This document shows positions 17,171-27,200 of a DNA stretch of 43,486 nucleotides, one piece after another (the stretch's first letter is position 1; each line of letters opens with the position of its first letter). The position numbers and the translations under genes were made by a program. Where the stretch lies: positions 1 through 43,486 of the forward strand of contig JAJFHC010000030.1 in assembly GCA_021775835.1 (NCBI GenBank), written 5' to 3'. Source of the stretch: Hyphomicrobiales bacterium. Its GTDB lineage: Bacteria; Pseudomonadota; Alphaproteobacteria; Rhizobiales; JAJFHC01. Below the pieces are notes generated by a model that worked only from the letters and a program-made list of their open reading frames with translations, was not told the origin of the DNA and searched no databases.

Positions 17171-17686
17171 TTAGCCCCGTGCAACGCGTTTCTGCCGTCG
17201 TCTGTCTTGCACCGGCTGATACGCGATCGCTGCATGATGCGGGCAATAAGGCATGCCCTGGGAGGAATTGCGTCCGCAGAAATGAAAATCCTCCTGACCG
17301 GGATCGCCGATCGGCCATTTGCAGGTGTACTCTGTCAGCGTCAGGATCGTGCGCCGCTCGCCCGGCGGAATATCGATCTCGTGGATGGTTGCAGGCTTGG
17401 GTTCCGGCATGCTCTCGACCTCGGCGTCCGGCTCCATCTTGAGCGCGGTATTGCCCGCCGATCTGAAAACATTTGCCGTTGAGGGATGCGAAGGTGTTCG
17501 CGTCTTGCGCGTGCGTGGACGTGCCGTACGTGTCGGTGTTGCCCGCCCCGACAATCCCAGTCTGTGCACCTTGCCGATAACGGCATTGCGGGTGACGCCA
17601 CCCATCCTGTTGGCGATCTGGCTCGCACTGAGACCCTCCGTCCAAAGTTTTTTCAGTAATTCAACACGTTCGTCTGTCCAGGACAT
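17171..17686 (-). CDS. gcrA: GcrA family cell cycle regulator
   Basis: The 171-residue protein begins with the hallmark MSWTDERVELLKKLWTEG, followed by LSASQIANRMGGVTRNAVIGKVHRLGL (residues about 19-45), the GcrA DNA-binding helix-turn-helix. The middle is a basic, Arg/Thr/Pro-rich linker, and the C-terminal part has CKWPIGDPGQEDFHFCGR and YCPHHAAIAYQP, a Cys/His-rich RNA-polymerase-binding region. In Caulobacter GcrA works with sigma-70 on promoters that carry CcrM-methylated GANTC sites. The family is essentially limited to Alphaproteobacteria. Its own upstream region is rich in GANTC sites, and a clean terminator follows it. Confidence 0.94.
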   Translation of the reverse strand: MSWTDERVELLKKLWTEGLSASQIANRMGGVTRNAVIGKVHRLGLSGRATPTRTARPRTRKTRTPSHPSTANVFRSAGNTALKMEPDAEVESMPEPKPATIHEIDIPPGERRTILTLTEYTCKWPIGDPGQEDFHFCGRNSSQGMPYCPHHAAIAYQPVQDRRRQKRVARG

Positions 17687-17750
17687 GGTTGAGGCCCCCT
17701 AGTGCCGCATGTGATTTAGAACATCGCGTGACTCGGACTCCTTCCCCGGT

Positions 17751-17770
17751 GCTGAAACGGACGTTTCAGC
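17751..17770. promoter_or_regulatory. Perfect 20-bp palindrome upstream of gcrA
   Basis: GCTGAAACG-GA-CGTTTCAGC has perfect 9-base arms around a two-base centre. It is 65-84 bases before the gcrA start and touches TATAAG (minus strand, 17775-17770), a possible -10 element of gcrA. Its shape and position fit a protein operator; there is no T-tract to make it a terminator. Confidence 0.5.
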
Positions 17771-17812
17771 TTATATGGGCTCCAGAATTCAGAGATACGC
17801 TATATGTCGTGG

Positions 17813-17827
17813 TTAACAGATCGTAAA
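17813..17827. promoter_or_regulatory. CtrA-like binding site upstream of gcrA
   Basis: TTAA-N7-TAAA matches the CtrA consensus TTAA-N7-TTAA at seven of eight positions. It lies about 127-141 bases upstream of the gcrA start. In Caulobacter CtrA represses gcrA. The match is short, so this is tentative. Confidence 0.35.
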
Positions 17828-17945
17828 CTACAATATGCTCGGACTCTCGCGCAACCGCCATGTCAAACAAATAGTAATTTTTCCCCAGTTTTCCATGGAC
17901 AAATGTCAAGAATCGGAGTCCGGACCGTGACCAGTCTGCAACACA

Positions 17946-17974
17946 TTGACACAAATCGGTCGATATCCTTATAT
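17946..17974 (+). promoter_or_regulatory. Predicted sigma-70 promoter of the argD operon
   Basis: TTGACA at 17946-17951 is a perfect -35, and TTATAT at 17969-17974 lies after a 17-base spacer. Transcription would start near 17981, about 77 bases before argD and just before a terminator-like hairpin. Confidence 0.6.
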
Positions 17975-17997
17975 GCGGGAACCTAACGAAGACCGCC

Positions 17998-18024
17998 GCC
18001 GCCGATCCATCCGGCGGCTTTTTT
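17998..18024 (+). terminator. Terminator-like hairpin in the argD leader
   Basis: GCCGCC (17998-18003) and GGCGGC (18013-18018) enclose a 9-base loop and are followed by six T. It points toward argD and lies 34 bases before its start, downstream of the predicted promoter. It could attenuate argD, end a tiny leader transcript, or stop read-through from upstream. Confidence 0.65.
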
Positions 18025-18057
18025 GGTTTGTTCTGTATACTTGGACCGGAGCCAGAG

Positions 18058-19266
18058 ATGATCACGCCGATTTTGCCAACCTATGCCAGATTTGACTTGT
18101 CCTTTGAAAAAGGCGAGGGAGCCTATCTGTTCACGGCGTCGGGTGAGCGATATCTCGATTTCGGGTCGGGCATTGCGGTAAACTGCCTGGGCCACGCCCA
18201 TCCGCATCTGGTCGAATGCCTCACCGAGCAGGCCTCGCGCCTCTGGCACACGTCAAACCTGTACAATATTCCAGGCCAGCAGAAACTGGCGGAACGCCTG
18301 ACGGGGGCGACTTTCGCCGATACCGTCTTCTTCACCAATTCCGGTGCCGAAGCGATGGAATGTTCGATCAAGATGGCGCGAAAGTTTCACGCCGCCAACG
18401 GTCATCCCGAACGGTTTACATTGATCACCTTCGAAGGCGCGTTCCACGGCAGGACCCTGGCGACGATCGCGGCCGGTGGGCAGGAGAAATACCTGGAAGG
18501 CTTTGGCCCGGCCGTCGAAGGATTCCGGCAGGTGCCATTTGGTGACCTGGCCGCCGTGCGCGATGCCCTGGACGAGACGACCGCCGGCATTCTCATCGAA
18601 CCGGTACAGGGCGAGGGCGGTATCCGCGTGTTTGAACCGTCGTTCCTGAAAGCCCTTCGCGCCCTGTGCGACGAACACGGGCTCCTGCTTGTACTTGATG
18701 AAGTCCAGTGCGGCGTCGGCCGGACCGGCAAACTGTTTGCCCATGAATGGGCCGGCATCGAGCCGGACATCATGGGGATCGCGAAGGCCATCGGAGGCGG
18801 TTTTCCTCTGGGCGCCTGTCTGGCAACGGAGCATGCCGCAGGCGGCATGGTTGCCGGCACCCACGGATCGACCTACGGCGGCAATCCGCTGGCCATGGCA
18901 GTCGGCAATGGCGTGCTGGATGTTGTCCTGGCCGACGGGTTTCTGGACCATGTCCGCGCCATGGGGATTCTTCTGTCCCAGAAGCTTGCCCGCATCAAGG
19001 ACGAGCATGGCGATGTCATCGAGGAGATCCGCGGAGAAGGCATGATGGCCGGCATCCGCACCCGTGTTCCCAATACTGAATTCGTGTCAGCGCTGAAAGA
19101 CCAGCACATGCTGGCTGTTGGTGCCGGTGAAAACGTCGTGCGCATTCTCCCGCCCCTGATTTGTACGGAAAAGGAAATCGACGAAGCGGTTGAAAAGATC
19201 GAAGCGGCGTGCCGGGTCCTCAGTGCGGACCTGAAGGAGACAGCCTCAGCGGGTGCTGCCGGATGA
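18058..19266 (+). CDS. argD: Acetylornithine aminotransferase
   Basis: The 402-residue class-III PLP aminotransferase converts N-acetylglutamate semialdehyde to N-acetylornithine in arginine synthesis. The family signs are [18 protein letters not shown] near the N-terminus, [35 protein letters not shown], the cofactor Asp in [14 protein letters not shown], and K243 in [14 protein letters not shown] as the PLP Schiff base. I start at 18058 ([11 protein letters not shown]), the usual N-terminus. The stop overlaps the argF start as ATGA. It may also act on succinyldiaminopimelate, as ArgD does elsewhere. Confidence 0.94.
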   Translation: MITPILPTYARFDLSFEKGEGAYLFTASGERYLDFGSGIAVNCLGHAHPHLVECLTEQASRLWHTSNLYNIPGQQKLAERLTGATFADTVFFTNSGAEAMECSIKMARKFHAANGHPERFTLITFEGAFHGRTLATIAAGGQEKYLEGFGPAVEGFRQVPFGDLAAVRDALDETTAGILIEPVQGEGGIRVFEPSFLKALRALCDEHGLLLVLDEVQCGVGRTGKLFAHEWAGIEPDIMGIAKAIGGGFPLGACLATEHAAGGMVAGTHGSTYGGNPLAMAVGNGVLDVVLADGFLDHVRAMGILLSQKLARIKDEHGDVIEEIRGEGMMAGIRTRVPNTEFVSALKDQHMLAVGAGENVVRILPPLICTEKEIDEAVEKIEAACRVLSADLKETASAGAAG

Positions 19267-20222
19267 CGAGTGTTTCGCCCCAGAGTCCGCCGCGGCACTT
19301 TCTCGACGTCGACACCTTCGACTCCGAAACGCTGAGAGGAATGCTGACACACGCCACCGCCATGAAATCGGCGCGCGCCGGCCAGCCGCAGGGCATGCCG
19401 GATGCCGCCAGCCCCCTCAAGGGCAGACTTCTGGCCATGATCTTCGAACGCCAGTCCACGCGCACACGGGTCTCCTTCGATGTTGCCATGCGCCAGCTCG
19501 GCGGCGGAACCATCATCCTGAGCGGGGCGGACATGCAGACAGGACGCGGCGAGACTTCTGCCGATACTGCCGGGGTTCTGTCGCGCTATGTCGATGCGAT
19601 CATGATCCGCGCGGCATCCCACGATCGTTTGCTGGAACTGGCGGAGCATGCCACGATTCCGGTCGTCAACGGCCTCACGACGAAGTCGCATCCCTGTCAG
19701 ATCATGGCCGACATCATGACTTTCGAGGAACACAAGGGCCCGATCGCCGGGCGCACCGTGAGCTGGTGCGGCGACGGCAACAACGTGGCGGTGTCCTGGA
19801 TACATGCCGCGGTCAGACTGGGTTTTGAATTGCGCCTGGCATGCCCTGACGCTCTCGATGTGGATGAAAACGTGCTGCAATGGGCACGGGAGCAGGGCGG
19901 GACTGTCTCTGTGCATCGTGATCCGGTTCCCGCCGTCTCCGGCGCCGATTGTGTGGTGACCGATGCCTGGATATCCATGGGCGACACGGATGCGGCCTCA
20001 AGGCACAACCTGCTCAAACCCTATCAGGTGACGACGGATTTGATGGCGCAAGCGGACGACGACGCGATCTTCATGCACTGTCTGCCGGCCCACCGCGGAG
20101 AAGAAGTGACGGCCGACGTAATCGACGGCCCTCAATCCGTGGTCTTCGACGAGGCGGAAAATCGCCTGCATGCTCAAAAGAGTATTCTGTCGTGGTGTCT
20201 GAACGGATCAGGGACCGAATGA
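19263..20222 (+). CDS. argF: Ornithine carbamoyltransferase
   Basis: This 319-residue enzyme makes citrulline from ornithine and carbamoyl phosphate. The carbamoyl-phosphate motif S-T-R-T-R is at residues 65-69, HPCQIMAD marks the second site, and [12 protein letters not shown] carries the catalytic Cys of the HCLP motif (H272). DVWVSMGE of other family members appears as DAWISMGD. Its ATG overlaps the argD stop by four bases and its own stop overlaps the hslO start the same way, so the three genes are translationally coupled. Confidence 0.95.
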   Translation: MTSVSPQSPPRHFLDVDTFDSETLRGMLTHATAMKSARAGQPQGMPDAASPLKGRLLAMIFERQSTRTRVSFDVAMRQLGGGTIILSGADMQTGRGETSADTAGVLSRYVDAIMIRAASHDRLLELAEHATIPVVNGLTTKSHPCQIMADIMTFEEHKGPIAGRTVSWCGDGNNVAVSWIHAAVRLGFELRLACPDALDVDENVLQWAREQGGTVSVHRDPVPAVSGADCVVTDAWISMGDTDAASRHNLLKPYQVTTDLMAQADDDAIFMHCLPAHRGEEVTADVIDGPQSVVFDEAENRLHAQKSILSWCLNGSGTE

Positions 20223-21259
20223 AATCAACGCAACCAGAGGTGTCCGGGCACTCTTCCACGCCGTCCGACACGGCCGGTGATGCCCTGCCGCCCGATGATC
20301 AGGTCCTGCCGTTTCAGGTCGAGGCGTTGGGTGCGCGCGGCCGGGTTGTCAAGCTCGGTCAGGTCGCGACCAGGATCCTCGAACAGCACGACTATCCGGA
20401 ACCGGTCTCGCGGCTCCTCGGCGAAGCGCTTGCCCTCACGGCAATGCTCGGTGTGGCCCTGAAGTTCGACGGCAAGTTCATCCTGCAGACCAGCACCGAT
20501 GGCCCGGTGAGCATGATCGTTGTCGACTATGCAACGCCCGATGCCATGCGCGGCTATGCCCATTTCGATCCCGACGGCCTGGCTGAACTGGAAGCCAGAG
20601 GGGAAACCTCTGCCGCCAGCCTGCTGGGCAACGGCCATCTGGCAATGACCATCGACCAGAGCACGATGAAGGACCGCTACCAGGGCGTTGTTTCCCTGGA
20701 AAACATGACGCTTGAAGAAGCCGCCCACGCCTATTTCCAGCAGTCGGAACAAATCCCGACCGAGCTTCGGCTCGCGGTGGCTCCAATCTACACCGCCGGC
20801 GATGACGGTGCGCGCTGGCGTGCCGGCGGCGTGATGGTCCAGTATCTTCCCGACGACGGTGGTGTCCGTCAGCCCGACCTTCACCCGGGCGACGTCCCCG
20901 AAGGGATCGACATCCCCGACCTCATGCTGGACGACGACCGATGGAACCGCGCGCAGGTCCTCATGAAATCGGTGGAAGATCACGAACTTCTCGATCCCAC
21001 GCTCAGTTCCGAACGCCTGCTCTACCGGATTTATCACGAAGATGGCGTCAGGGCGTTTCCAGCCCATGATCTTGAACACAGGTGCCGGTGTTCGCGAGAA
21101 CGTATTGAAACCATGCTCCGGCAGTTTTCAGATGAAGACCGCGACGACATGATCGAAGATGGCGCAATCCGCGTCACCTGCGAGTTCTGCAACGAGCATT
21201 ACGAATTTGCCCCCGACGCATTTCAGTCCGGGTCGGCGTTGCCATCCGACGACACTTGA
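20219..21259 (+). CDS. hslO: Redox-regulated chaperone Hsp33
   Basis: The 346-residue protein is a redox-switched holdase. The zinc-binding C-terminus carries the four conserved cysteines as [10 protein letters not shown] (C289, C291) and [10 protein letters not shown] (C321, C324), the CxC...CxxC pattern of Hsp33. The N-terminal substrate-binding domain is visible in [16 protein letters not shown] and [22 protein letters not shown] start at 20219, where the ATG shares bases with the argF stop. The N-terminus has about 20 extra residues before the domain. An arg operon carrying hslO is common in some alphaproteobacteria, though the link to arginine is unexplained. Confidence 0.93.
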   Translation: MKSTQPEVSGHSSTPSDTAGDALPPDDQVLPFQVEALGARGRVVKLGQVATRILEQHDYPEPVSRLLGEALALTAMLGVALKFDGKFILQTSTDGPVSMIVVDYATPDAMRGYAHFDPDGLAELEARGETSAASLLGNGHLAMTIDQSTMKDRYQGVVSLENMTLEEAAHAYFQQSEQIPTELRLAVAPIYTAGDDGARWRAGGVMVQYLPDDGGVRQPDLHPGDVPEGIDIPDLMLDDDRWNRAQVLMKSVEDHELLDPTLSSERLLYRIYHEDGVRAFPAHDLEHRCRCSRERIETMLRQFSDEDRDDMIEDGAIRVTCEFCNEHYEFAPDAFQSGSALPSDDT

Positions 21260-21357
21260 TATTTTTCGTGGGCAATCAACTCTGTTCCCTACCGCTTTGA
21301 AAAGACAAACAGAATTCAATCGTGCACGTCGGTGTGTCTGACCGCGGTTCCGACTCC

Positions 21358-21467
21358 GTCATCCTTGGTCACGCCGAAGGCGGGATCGAGGAACCATTGG
21401 CATCGCTGTGGGTTGTTGCAAAGGTGGGTAGATTCTCGCCCGCGTGTCACGCGAGCAAGGATGACGA
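21358..21467. repeat. Palindromic intergenic repeat between hslO and argE
   Basis: A 110-base element is bounded by an exact inverted repeat, CGTCATCCTTG at 21358-21368 and CAAGGATGACG at 21457-21467. Inside are further partial dyads (GCCGAAGGCGGGATC, GTAGATTCTCGCC...GGCGAG-like). It is of the GTCATTCC...GGAATCCAGG class of extragenic palindromes and lies between convergent stops (21259 and 21531). Confidence 0.65.
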
Positions 21468-21530
21468 TGGAGGGGGCGCAGGCCGCTTCTTGCCTTTCCT
21501 CACACTCCCTCTCAGGACATTCTCTAGAAC

Positions 21531-22691
21531 TCAACGCACGTGGTCGATCAGGCGGCGCATGAAGCCTACACATGAGTCGACCTGGGACAAGGTGATGAAC
21601 TCGTCCGGCTTGTGCGCCTGTTCTATGTCTCCGGGACCGCAGATGACAGCGGCCATGTCGGCGGCCTGGAAAAAACCGGCCTCGGTTCCGTAGGACACCG
21701 CGTAAGTATCGTTCTGCCGCGCCAGCGCCTTGACCAGTGTCTCCGCCGGCGATCCGTCTTCGGGGGCAAATGCCGGAATGCTGCTGCCGAATGTGGTCGT
21801 GATGCCGGTTGCCCTGGACACCGCATGCATTTTCGGCACGAGTTTTTCCTGGGCATAGCGGTCAACACGGTCGGGAATTTCATCGTCGTCGATGCCCGGC
21901 AGTCCCCTGAACTCCCAGGTGAAGCGGCAGGTTTTGGGGATGATGTTGGTGCCTGTTCCGCCTTCGATCATGCCCACATGGACTGTCGTATAGGGCGGAC
22001 TGAAACGCCCCGACGGGTCGCCCCTTTCCCGCATCTCCTTTTCGATCCTGTTGATCTCGGCGATCATCTCGCCGGCATACATGATCGCGTTGACCCCCTG
22101 CTGGGTCGCACTTGAGTGGCCTTCCAGGCCGGTGACCTCGGTGGTGTAGCGGTAGCCGCTCTTGTGGGCGTTGACCACGGTCATGTTGGTTGGTTCGCCG
22201 ACAATCACGATCCTGGGCAGGGGAAAGTCGTCGGCGATCTTGCGGACCAGCGGACGCACGCCCAGGCAACCGATTTCCTCGTCATAGGAAAACGCAAAAT
22301 GCACCGGGATCTTGAGCGGCCTGGCAACGAATTCCGGCACCAGGGCCAGAGCGATGGCGATATAGGATTTCATGTCGCTGGTACCGCGGCCGAACAGTTT
22401 GCCGTCGCGTTCGGCGACGATAAACGGATCGCTGGTCCAGTCTTGACCGGCTATGGGTACCACATCCGTGTGGCCGGACAGAACGATGCCGCCGGGGCTG
22501 TCAGGTCCGATCGTGGCGTAAAGATTGGCCTTGGTGCCGTCATCATTCGAAACATATGTCGAGCTGACGCCGTGGGCGCTGAGATAGTCGCGGATGAAAT
22601 CCATCATCGGCAGGTTCGACAGATGGCTGGTGGTATCGAAGGAGATCAGCTTCTCGATCATTTCGCGGGGCGTGAACTGCGGTGCGGTCAT
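21531..22691 (-). CDS. argE: Acetylornithine deacetylase
   Basis: The 386-residue M20-family metallohydrolase removes the acetyl group from N-acetylornithine to give ornithine, feeding argF. Metal-binding motifs are SGHTDVVPIAGQDW (His and the following Asp), GRGTSDMKSYIAIAL (Asp) and YDEEIGCLGV (catalytic Glu-Glu). A dimerisation domain with GLEGHSSATQQGVNAI lies between. The start at 22691 (MTAPQFTP) fits the family better than upstream codons. It faces the arg operon from the other strand, so it is probably regulated separately. Other M20 substrates are possible, but the context supports ArgE. Confidence 0.9.
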   Translation of the reverse strand: MTAPQFTPREMIEKLISFDTTSHLSNLPMMDFIRDYLSAHGVSSTYVSNDDGTKANLYATIGPDSPGGIVLSGHTDVVPIAGQDWTSDPFIVAERDGKLFGRGTSDMKSYIAIALALVPEFVARPLKIPVHFAFSYDEEIGCLGVRPLVRKIADDFPLPRIVIVGEPTNMTVVNAHKSGYRYTTEVTGLEGHSSATQQGVNAIMYAGEMIAEINRIEKEMRERGDPSGRFSPPYTTVHVGMIEGGTGTNIIPKTCRFTWEFRGLPGIDDDEIPDRVDRYAQEKLVPKMHAVSRATGITTTFGSSIPAFAPEDGSPAETLVKALARQNDTYAVSYGTEAGFFQAADMAAVICGPGDIEQAHKPDEFITLSQVDSCVGFMRRLIDHVR

Positions 22692-22835
22692 GAAAGTCCT
22701 GTCTGTGCTCTGGGGAGGGATCGTCCCGGCTGAGGAAGTGGTCCTGCCTTGTCCCGGCCGGAATCCGGGCAAATATTAGTGATCAGAATGATCCGGTCAA
22801 TCGCCGATCTGCTCATTCACCGTATTTCGAATGAT

Positions 22836-22864
22836 CTGACGTTTCCCCGGCAGCGTAGTATAAT
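22836..22864 (+). promoter_or_regulatory. Predicted sigma-70 promoter of the RND efflux operon
   Basis: CTGACG at 22836-22841 (four of six -35 positions) and a perfect TATAAT at 22859-22864 are separated by 17 bases. Transcription would start about 45 bases before the adaptor gene. I see no obvious repressor palindrome over it. Confidence 0.65.
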
Positions 22865-22917
22865 GGGTATGAGGGGAGTCAGGCCCGGCCGGTGCGTACA
22901 CGTCCCGGCGTGGCAAA

Positions 22918-24234
22918 ATGATTGCGCAAATGATGAAACAGGTTGATCCGGAAGAGTTTGTTTCGGGCGTGACGGTGCCGAAGCCCAGTGTGCTGCGGTT
23001 TGTGTCGCTGGTCGTCTTGCCCTTAATCGTCCTCACCGTTGCGGTGCTCGCGTTTGTCTTCTTGACGAAGACCAAACCGCAGGTCGCCAAGCGTGCCCCC
23101 CAGGAACGGGTCTGGACGGTGTCCGGTACACAGGCTGTGCTGACTGACCTCAAACCGGTTCTGAAGCTCTTTGGCCAGGCGACATCGGGTAGGCGTGTGG
23201 AACTGCGCGCGCTCGTCTCTGGCGAAATCAGGACGACGGGTGAGGGTTTCCGCGAAGGCGGAGAAGTCTCGAAGGGTGACGTCCTGCTTGAGCTCGACAC
23301 ATTCGAGTTTGAAACCCTGTTGATTGAGGCCCAGGCCAATCTCGATGAATCCAGTGCAAAACTGATGGAACAGGAAGCCCGTGTCGGCCTGGAGGAAAGC
23401 CAGCTTGACGAGGCCCGGCGCCAGCTGGTTCTGGCTCAAACCGACCTCACTCGCGCGCGACCCCTGCGCAAACAGGGACTTTTGTCACAAAAGTCTGTCG
23501 ACGACCGCCAGGTCGTGGTCTCGCAGCGCGAACAGGCGGTCCGCCAGAGACAGAGCAGCATTGCTATTGAAAAGGCCAGGGTCGAGCAGAATCGGGCGGC
23601 CATTGCGCGGCTGGAGAACGCTGTCCGGTGGGCACAAAGGAACCTGAACGACACCAGGTTGGTGGCGCCCTTCGATGGCTATGTCGGCGCCCTTAACGCG
23701 GAAGTCGGCCGCAAGGTAAGCGTCAACGATGCCGTCGCGGTGCTGATCGACCGTGACCGGGTTGATGTCAAATTCAACCTCTCGGATGCCCAGTACGGCC
23801 GCCTGGTAACCGAAGAGGGAAGTGTCATCGGCCGTAAGGTCCGTGTCGTCTGGCGCGCCGGCGATACCGTTCTTGAATACCAGGCCGTGGTCGAACGTGT
23901 GGGGGCGGAGGTTTCGGCTGCCTCCGGTGGCGTGGAGATCTATGCGCGGGTGAAGACCTCGGATAACAAGGTGCCGCTCAGGGTCGGTAGTTTTGTCGAA
24001 GTCTACGTGGATGACCGGATTTTCCGCAACGTGGTCAGACTGCCGGAAACCGCCCTCTACACTGGAGACCGGATCTACGTGATTTCAGAGGGACGCCTGG
24101 CTGAGCGCAAGGTCACGCTTGCCGGTTATGCCGGCAGGGACATCCTGGTTCGTGGAGACCTCGCCGCAGGCGAGCAAGTTCTGACCACACGGATATCGGA
24201 GATCGGCAGTGGATTGAAAGTCGAGGTCCGCTGA
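22918..24234 (+). CDS. RND efflux periplasmic adaptor (membrane fusion protein)
   Basis: The 438-residue protein has a single N-terminal membrane anchor (about residues 27-50) and then the adaptor fold: a lipoyl half (GEIRTTGEGFREGGEVSKGDVLLELDTFEF described by its ends at about 100-129), a long coiled-coil hairpin rich in Glu, Gln and Arg (about 130-240), and the second lipoyl half RLVAPFDGYVGALNAEVGRKV. These proteins bridge the inner-membrane pump to an outer-membrane channel. The pump gene follows after two bases. The start codon lacks a strong ribosome binding site. No outer-membrane factor is encoded here. Confidence 0.9.
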   Translation: MIAQMMKQVDPEEFVSGVTVPKPSVLRFVSLVVLPLIVLTVAVLAFVFLTKTKPQVAKRAPQERVWTVSGTQAVLTDLKPVLKLFGQATSGRRVELRALVSGEIRTTGEGFREGGEVSKGDVLLELDTFEFETLLIEAQANLDESSAKLMEQEARVGLEESQLDEARRQLVLAQTDLTRARPLRKQGLLSQKSVDDRQVVVSQREQAVRQRQSSIAIEKARVEQNRAAIARLENAVRWAQRNLNDTRLVAPFDGYVGALNAEVGRKVSVNDAVAVLIDRDRVDVKFNLSDAQYGRLVTEEGSVIGRKVRVVWRAGDTVLEYQAVVERVGAEVSAASGGVEIYARVKTSDNKVPLRVGSFVEVYVDDRIFRNVVRLPETALYTGDRIYVISEGRLAERKVTLAGYAGRDILVRGDLAAGEQVLTTRISEIGSGLKVEVR

Positions 24235-24236
24235 CC

Positions 24237-27200
24237 ATGGCTGGAGCAGATAACGCGTCGCCACTGATCCGTCTTTTTGTCCGCCACCCCAATGCCGCCA
24301 ACCTGCTGGCCGCGGTCATGGTGTTGATGGGGGTTTTTGCCCTGTCCCAGCTCAACCGGCAGTTTTTTCCGACACTTGAAGTGCCCAAGATAACGGTGTC
24401 CATCGCCTGGCCCGGGGCTTCCGCCGAAGACGTGCAGGCCAATATCCTTGAAGCTCTGGAGCCGGAATTGCGGTTTCTCGACGGTCTCGACGAGATCACC
24501 TCGTCGAGCCGCGAAGGCAGTGCCTCGATCTCGATCGACTTCGAGTCAGACGCCAATATGGACAAGGCGTTGTCGGATGTGGAATCGGCGGTCGGCCGGG
24601 TAACCACACTGCCAGAGGATTCCGAACGACCGGTCGTAACCCGGGTGGCTTTCTTTGAGGGCGTCGCCAGCCTCGTCGTCTCGGGGGAATTCAATGAAGC
24701 GGCCCTGAAGGGCTATGCCAAGGTGCTGCGCGACGGTCTGCTTGACGCCGGCATTGACCGGGTGGTGCTCGATGGCGCCCGCGACGAGGAGATCTGGGCA
24801 ACCGTCAGACAGGGTGAACTTCGCCGCTTCGATCTGACGGTCTCCGATGTCGCTCAAAGGATCGCAGACATCAGCCAGGATCTGCCTTCGGGTACGCTCG
24901 AAGGGGCGATCGACCGGCAGCTTCGCTCTGTTGGTCTCGCGGAGACACCGGAAGCGATTGCGCGCATCGAGGTCAAGGCGCTGGCGAACGGCGAAAAGAT
25001 CATGGTCCGGGATATCGCGGTCGTCGAGCGGCGCTTTGACCGCGACGCGCCGGAAGGCCGCCAGGATGGCATCCGCGCGATCAAGTTGAACGTCCAGCGG
25101 TCGGCCGCCGCCGATACCCTCGACGTGGCCGCCAAGCTGGACCGCTACCTGGCGCAGGTTTTGCCGACGCTGCCACCGACCCTGAAGGTTCAGAAATACG
25201 ATGTCCGGGCCAATCGCGTCACCCAGCGGATCAACCTGTTGCTCAAGAACGGCGTCGGCGGCATGGCCATCGTCCTTGTCGTCCTGTTCGTTTTCCTCAA
25301 CGGCCGTGTCGCCTTCTGGGTCGCAGCGGGCATACCGGTGGCGCTGATGGCCACCCTGGCGGTCATGTGGGCGACCGGCCAGTCGATCAACATGATATCC
25401 CTGTTTGCCCTGATCCTGACGTTGGGCATCATCGTTGACGATGCCATCGTCGTCGGCGAACACGCAGCCACCAGGAGTGCCATGGGCGATTCACCGGTCG
25501 AGGCCGCCGAACGCGGTGCCGGCCGCATGTTGGTGCCTGTCGTGGCCGCCACGCTCACCACCCTGGTGGCCTTCATGCCATTGCTCCTGGTGTCCGGACG
25601 GATCGGCGATGTCGTCATCGCCTTGCCGCTGGTTGTGGTCGCAGTCTTGATCGCCAGCCTGATCGAGTGTTTCCTGATCCTGCCGGGTCATCTCAGTCAC
25701 GGTCTTGCCGCGTCCGCGAAGCCGCCACTGCCGGGACTTGGTGGCATAAGCCGTGGATTTGGCCGGTTTCGCACCTGGTTCGATCAGCATTTCTTCCGGT
25801 TCCGCGATGGCCTGTTCCGCCGGTTCGCACTGGTCTGCTACCGCTGGCGCTACACCACGGTCGCTGCGGCATTGGGGCTGCTGATCGTCTCCGTAGGCCT
25901 GATCGTCGGCGGCCGTGTGAAATTTCAGTTCTTTCCCTCGCCCGAGCCGGAAATCATCTACGCCAACGTGGTCTTCGGTGCCGGTACGCCGCGCGCACAG
26001 ACCGAGCAGGCCATGATCGGCATCGGCGAAGCACTGCAGGTGGCGCAGAAACAACTGGCGGGAGACTCGAATGAGAAACTGATCGTTGCAAGCTATACAG
26101 CGCTCGGCAAACAGGGTGGCACCACAGGCGACAATCTGGCCCGCCTGGAAGTGGAGCTGACCGCTGCCGAAGACCGGACCATCCGCACCCGGGCGATCAG
26201 CCGGGCGTGGCGCGAGGCGCTGCCGAAGGTGCCTGGTGTGGAACGCATCACCATCTCCGGCCGCCGCGCCGGCCCGCCCGGACGCGACATAGACATCAAG
26301 ATTCGCAATGCGGCGCCGGCGGTTCTGAAAACAGCCGCCCTCGAGGTTCGCGAACTGCTGTCGGGCTATCCCGGCGTGACCGCCGTCACCGATGATCAAC
26401 CCTATGGCAAGCAGGAGATAATCCTGGAATCCACGGCCAAGGGGCGCGCGCTCGGTTTCACGACCGAAACCATCGCCCGCCAGGTCCGCAACGCGTTTGA
26501 AGGGGCGATTGCCAAGCGTTTTGCCCGTGACGACGAAGAGATCACGATCCGGGTCAAGGAGGAAGACACGCGCAACGGTTATTTGGCGCTGCGGGAGCTC
26601 CATCTGCGCAGCCCGACCGGCCAGGAGGTGCCGCTGTCCGAAGTCGCCACCTTGCGCGAGCGCATCGGCTTCTCCGTCATCAAGCGTGAAGAAGGCAAGA
26701 CCGTCATTTCGGTGACCGCCGACATTGATCCCAGCCAGGCCGACGGCACGGCTATTCTGGCGGAGCTGAACGACACGGCCCTTCCCGCCGTTGCGCGTAA
26801 ACATGGGGTGGAGTTCAGGCTGGCCGGGCGCGACCAGGAACGCCGTGAAAGTTTCCGTGATCTTCTCCTGGGGCTGAACGTGGCACTTGTTCTGATCTAC
26901 ATCATCCTGGCCTGGGTTTTCGGCAGCTATGTCAAGCCCGTGGTCGTAATGCTGATCATTCCCTTCGGCATCATCGGTGCCATCCTCGGGCATCTGGTGA
27001 TGGGATTCGCCCTGACCATATTGAGTCTGTTTGCCCTGCTTGGCCTGTCCGGTATCCTGGTCAACGACTCGATCATTCTGGTCAGCCGCATCGCCGAGCG
27101 CATGGAGCAGGGCGAGTCGGCAGAAGAGGCGGCCGTCGGCGGTGCCCAGGACCGTTTGCGCGCCGTCCTCCTGACCTCCCTGACCACAATCGGCGGCCTT

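Larger units (their letters stand above)
17730..17920. promoter_or_regulatory. Cluster of five GANTC (CcrM) sites between gcrA and argD
   Basis: GANTC occurs at 17730-17734, 17736-17740, 17842-17846, 17910-17914 and 17916-17920. Chance would give fewer than one in 190 bases. The first two and the last two form pairs with identical 6-base spacing and the same inner form, GANTCGGANTC. CcrM methylates this sequence in alphaproteobacteria and GcrA senses the methylation. Autoregulation of gcrA is inferred from that knowledge. Confidence 0.6.

Noticed and set aside
17975..18057. Arginine riboswitch or leader peptide before argD
   Set aside because: The predicted leader has only about 77 bases, and most of it is a single hairpin; there is no room for a known aptamer, and no short frame rich in Arg codons is seen.
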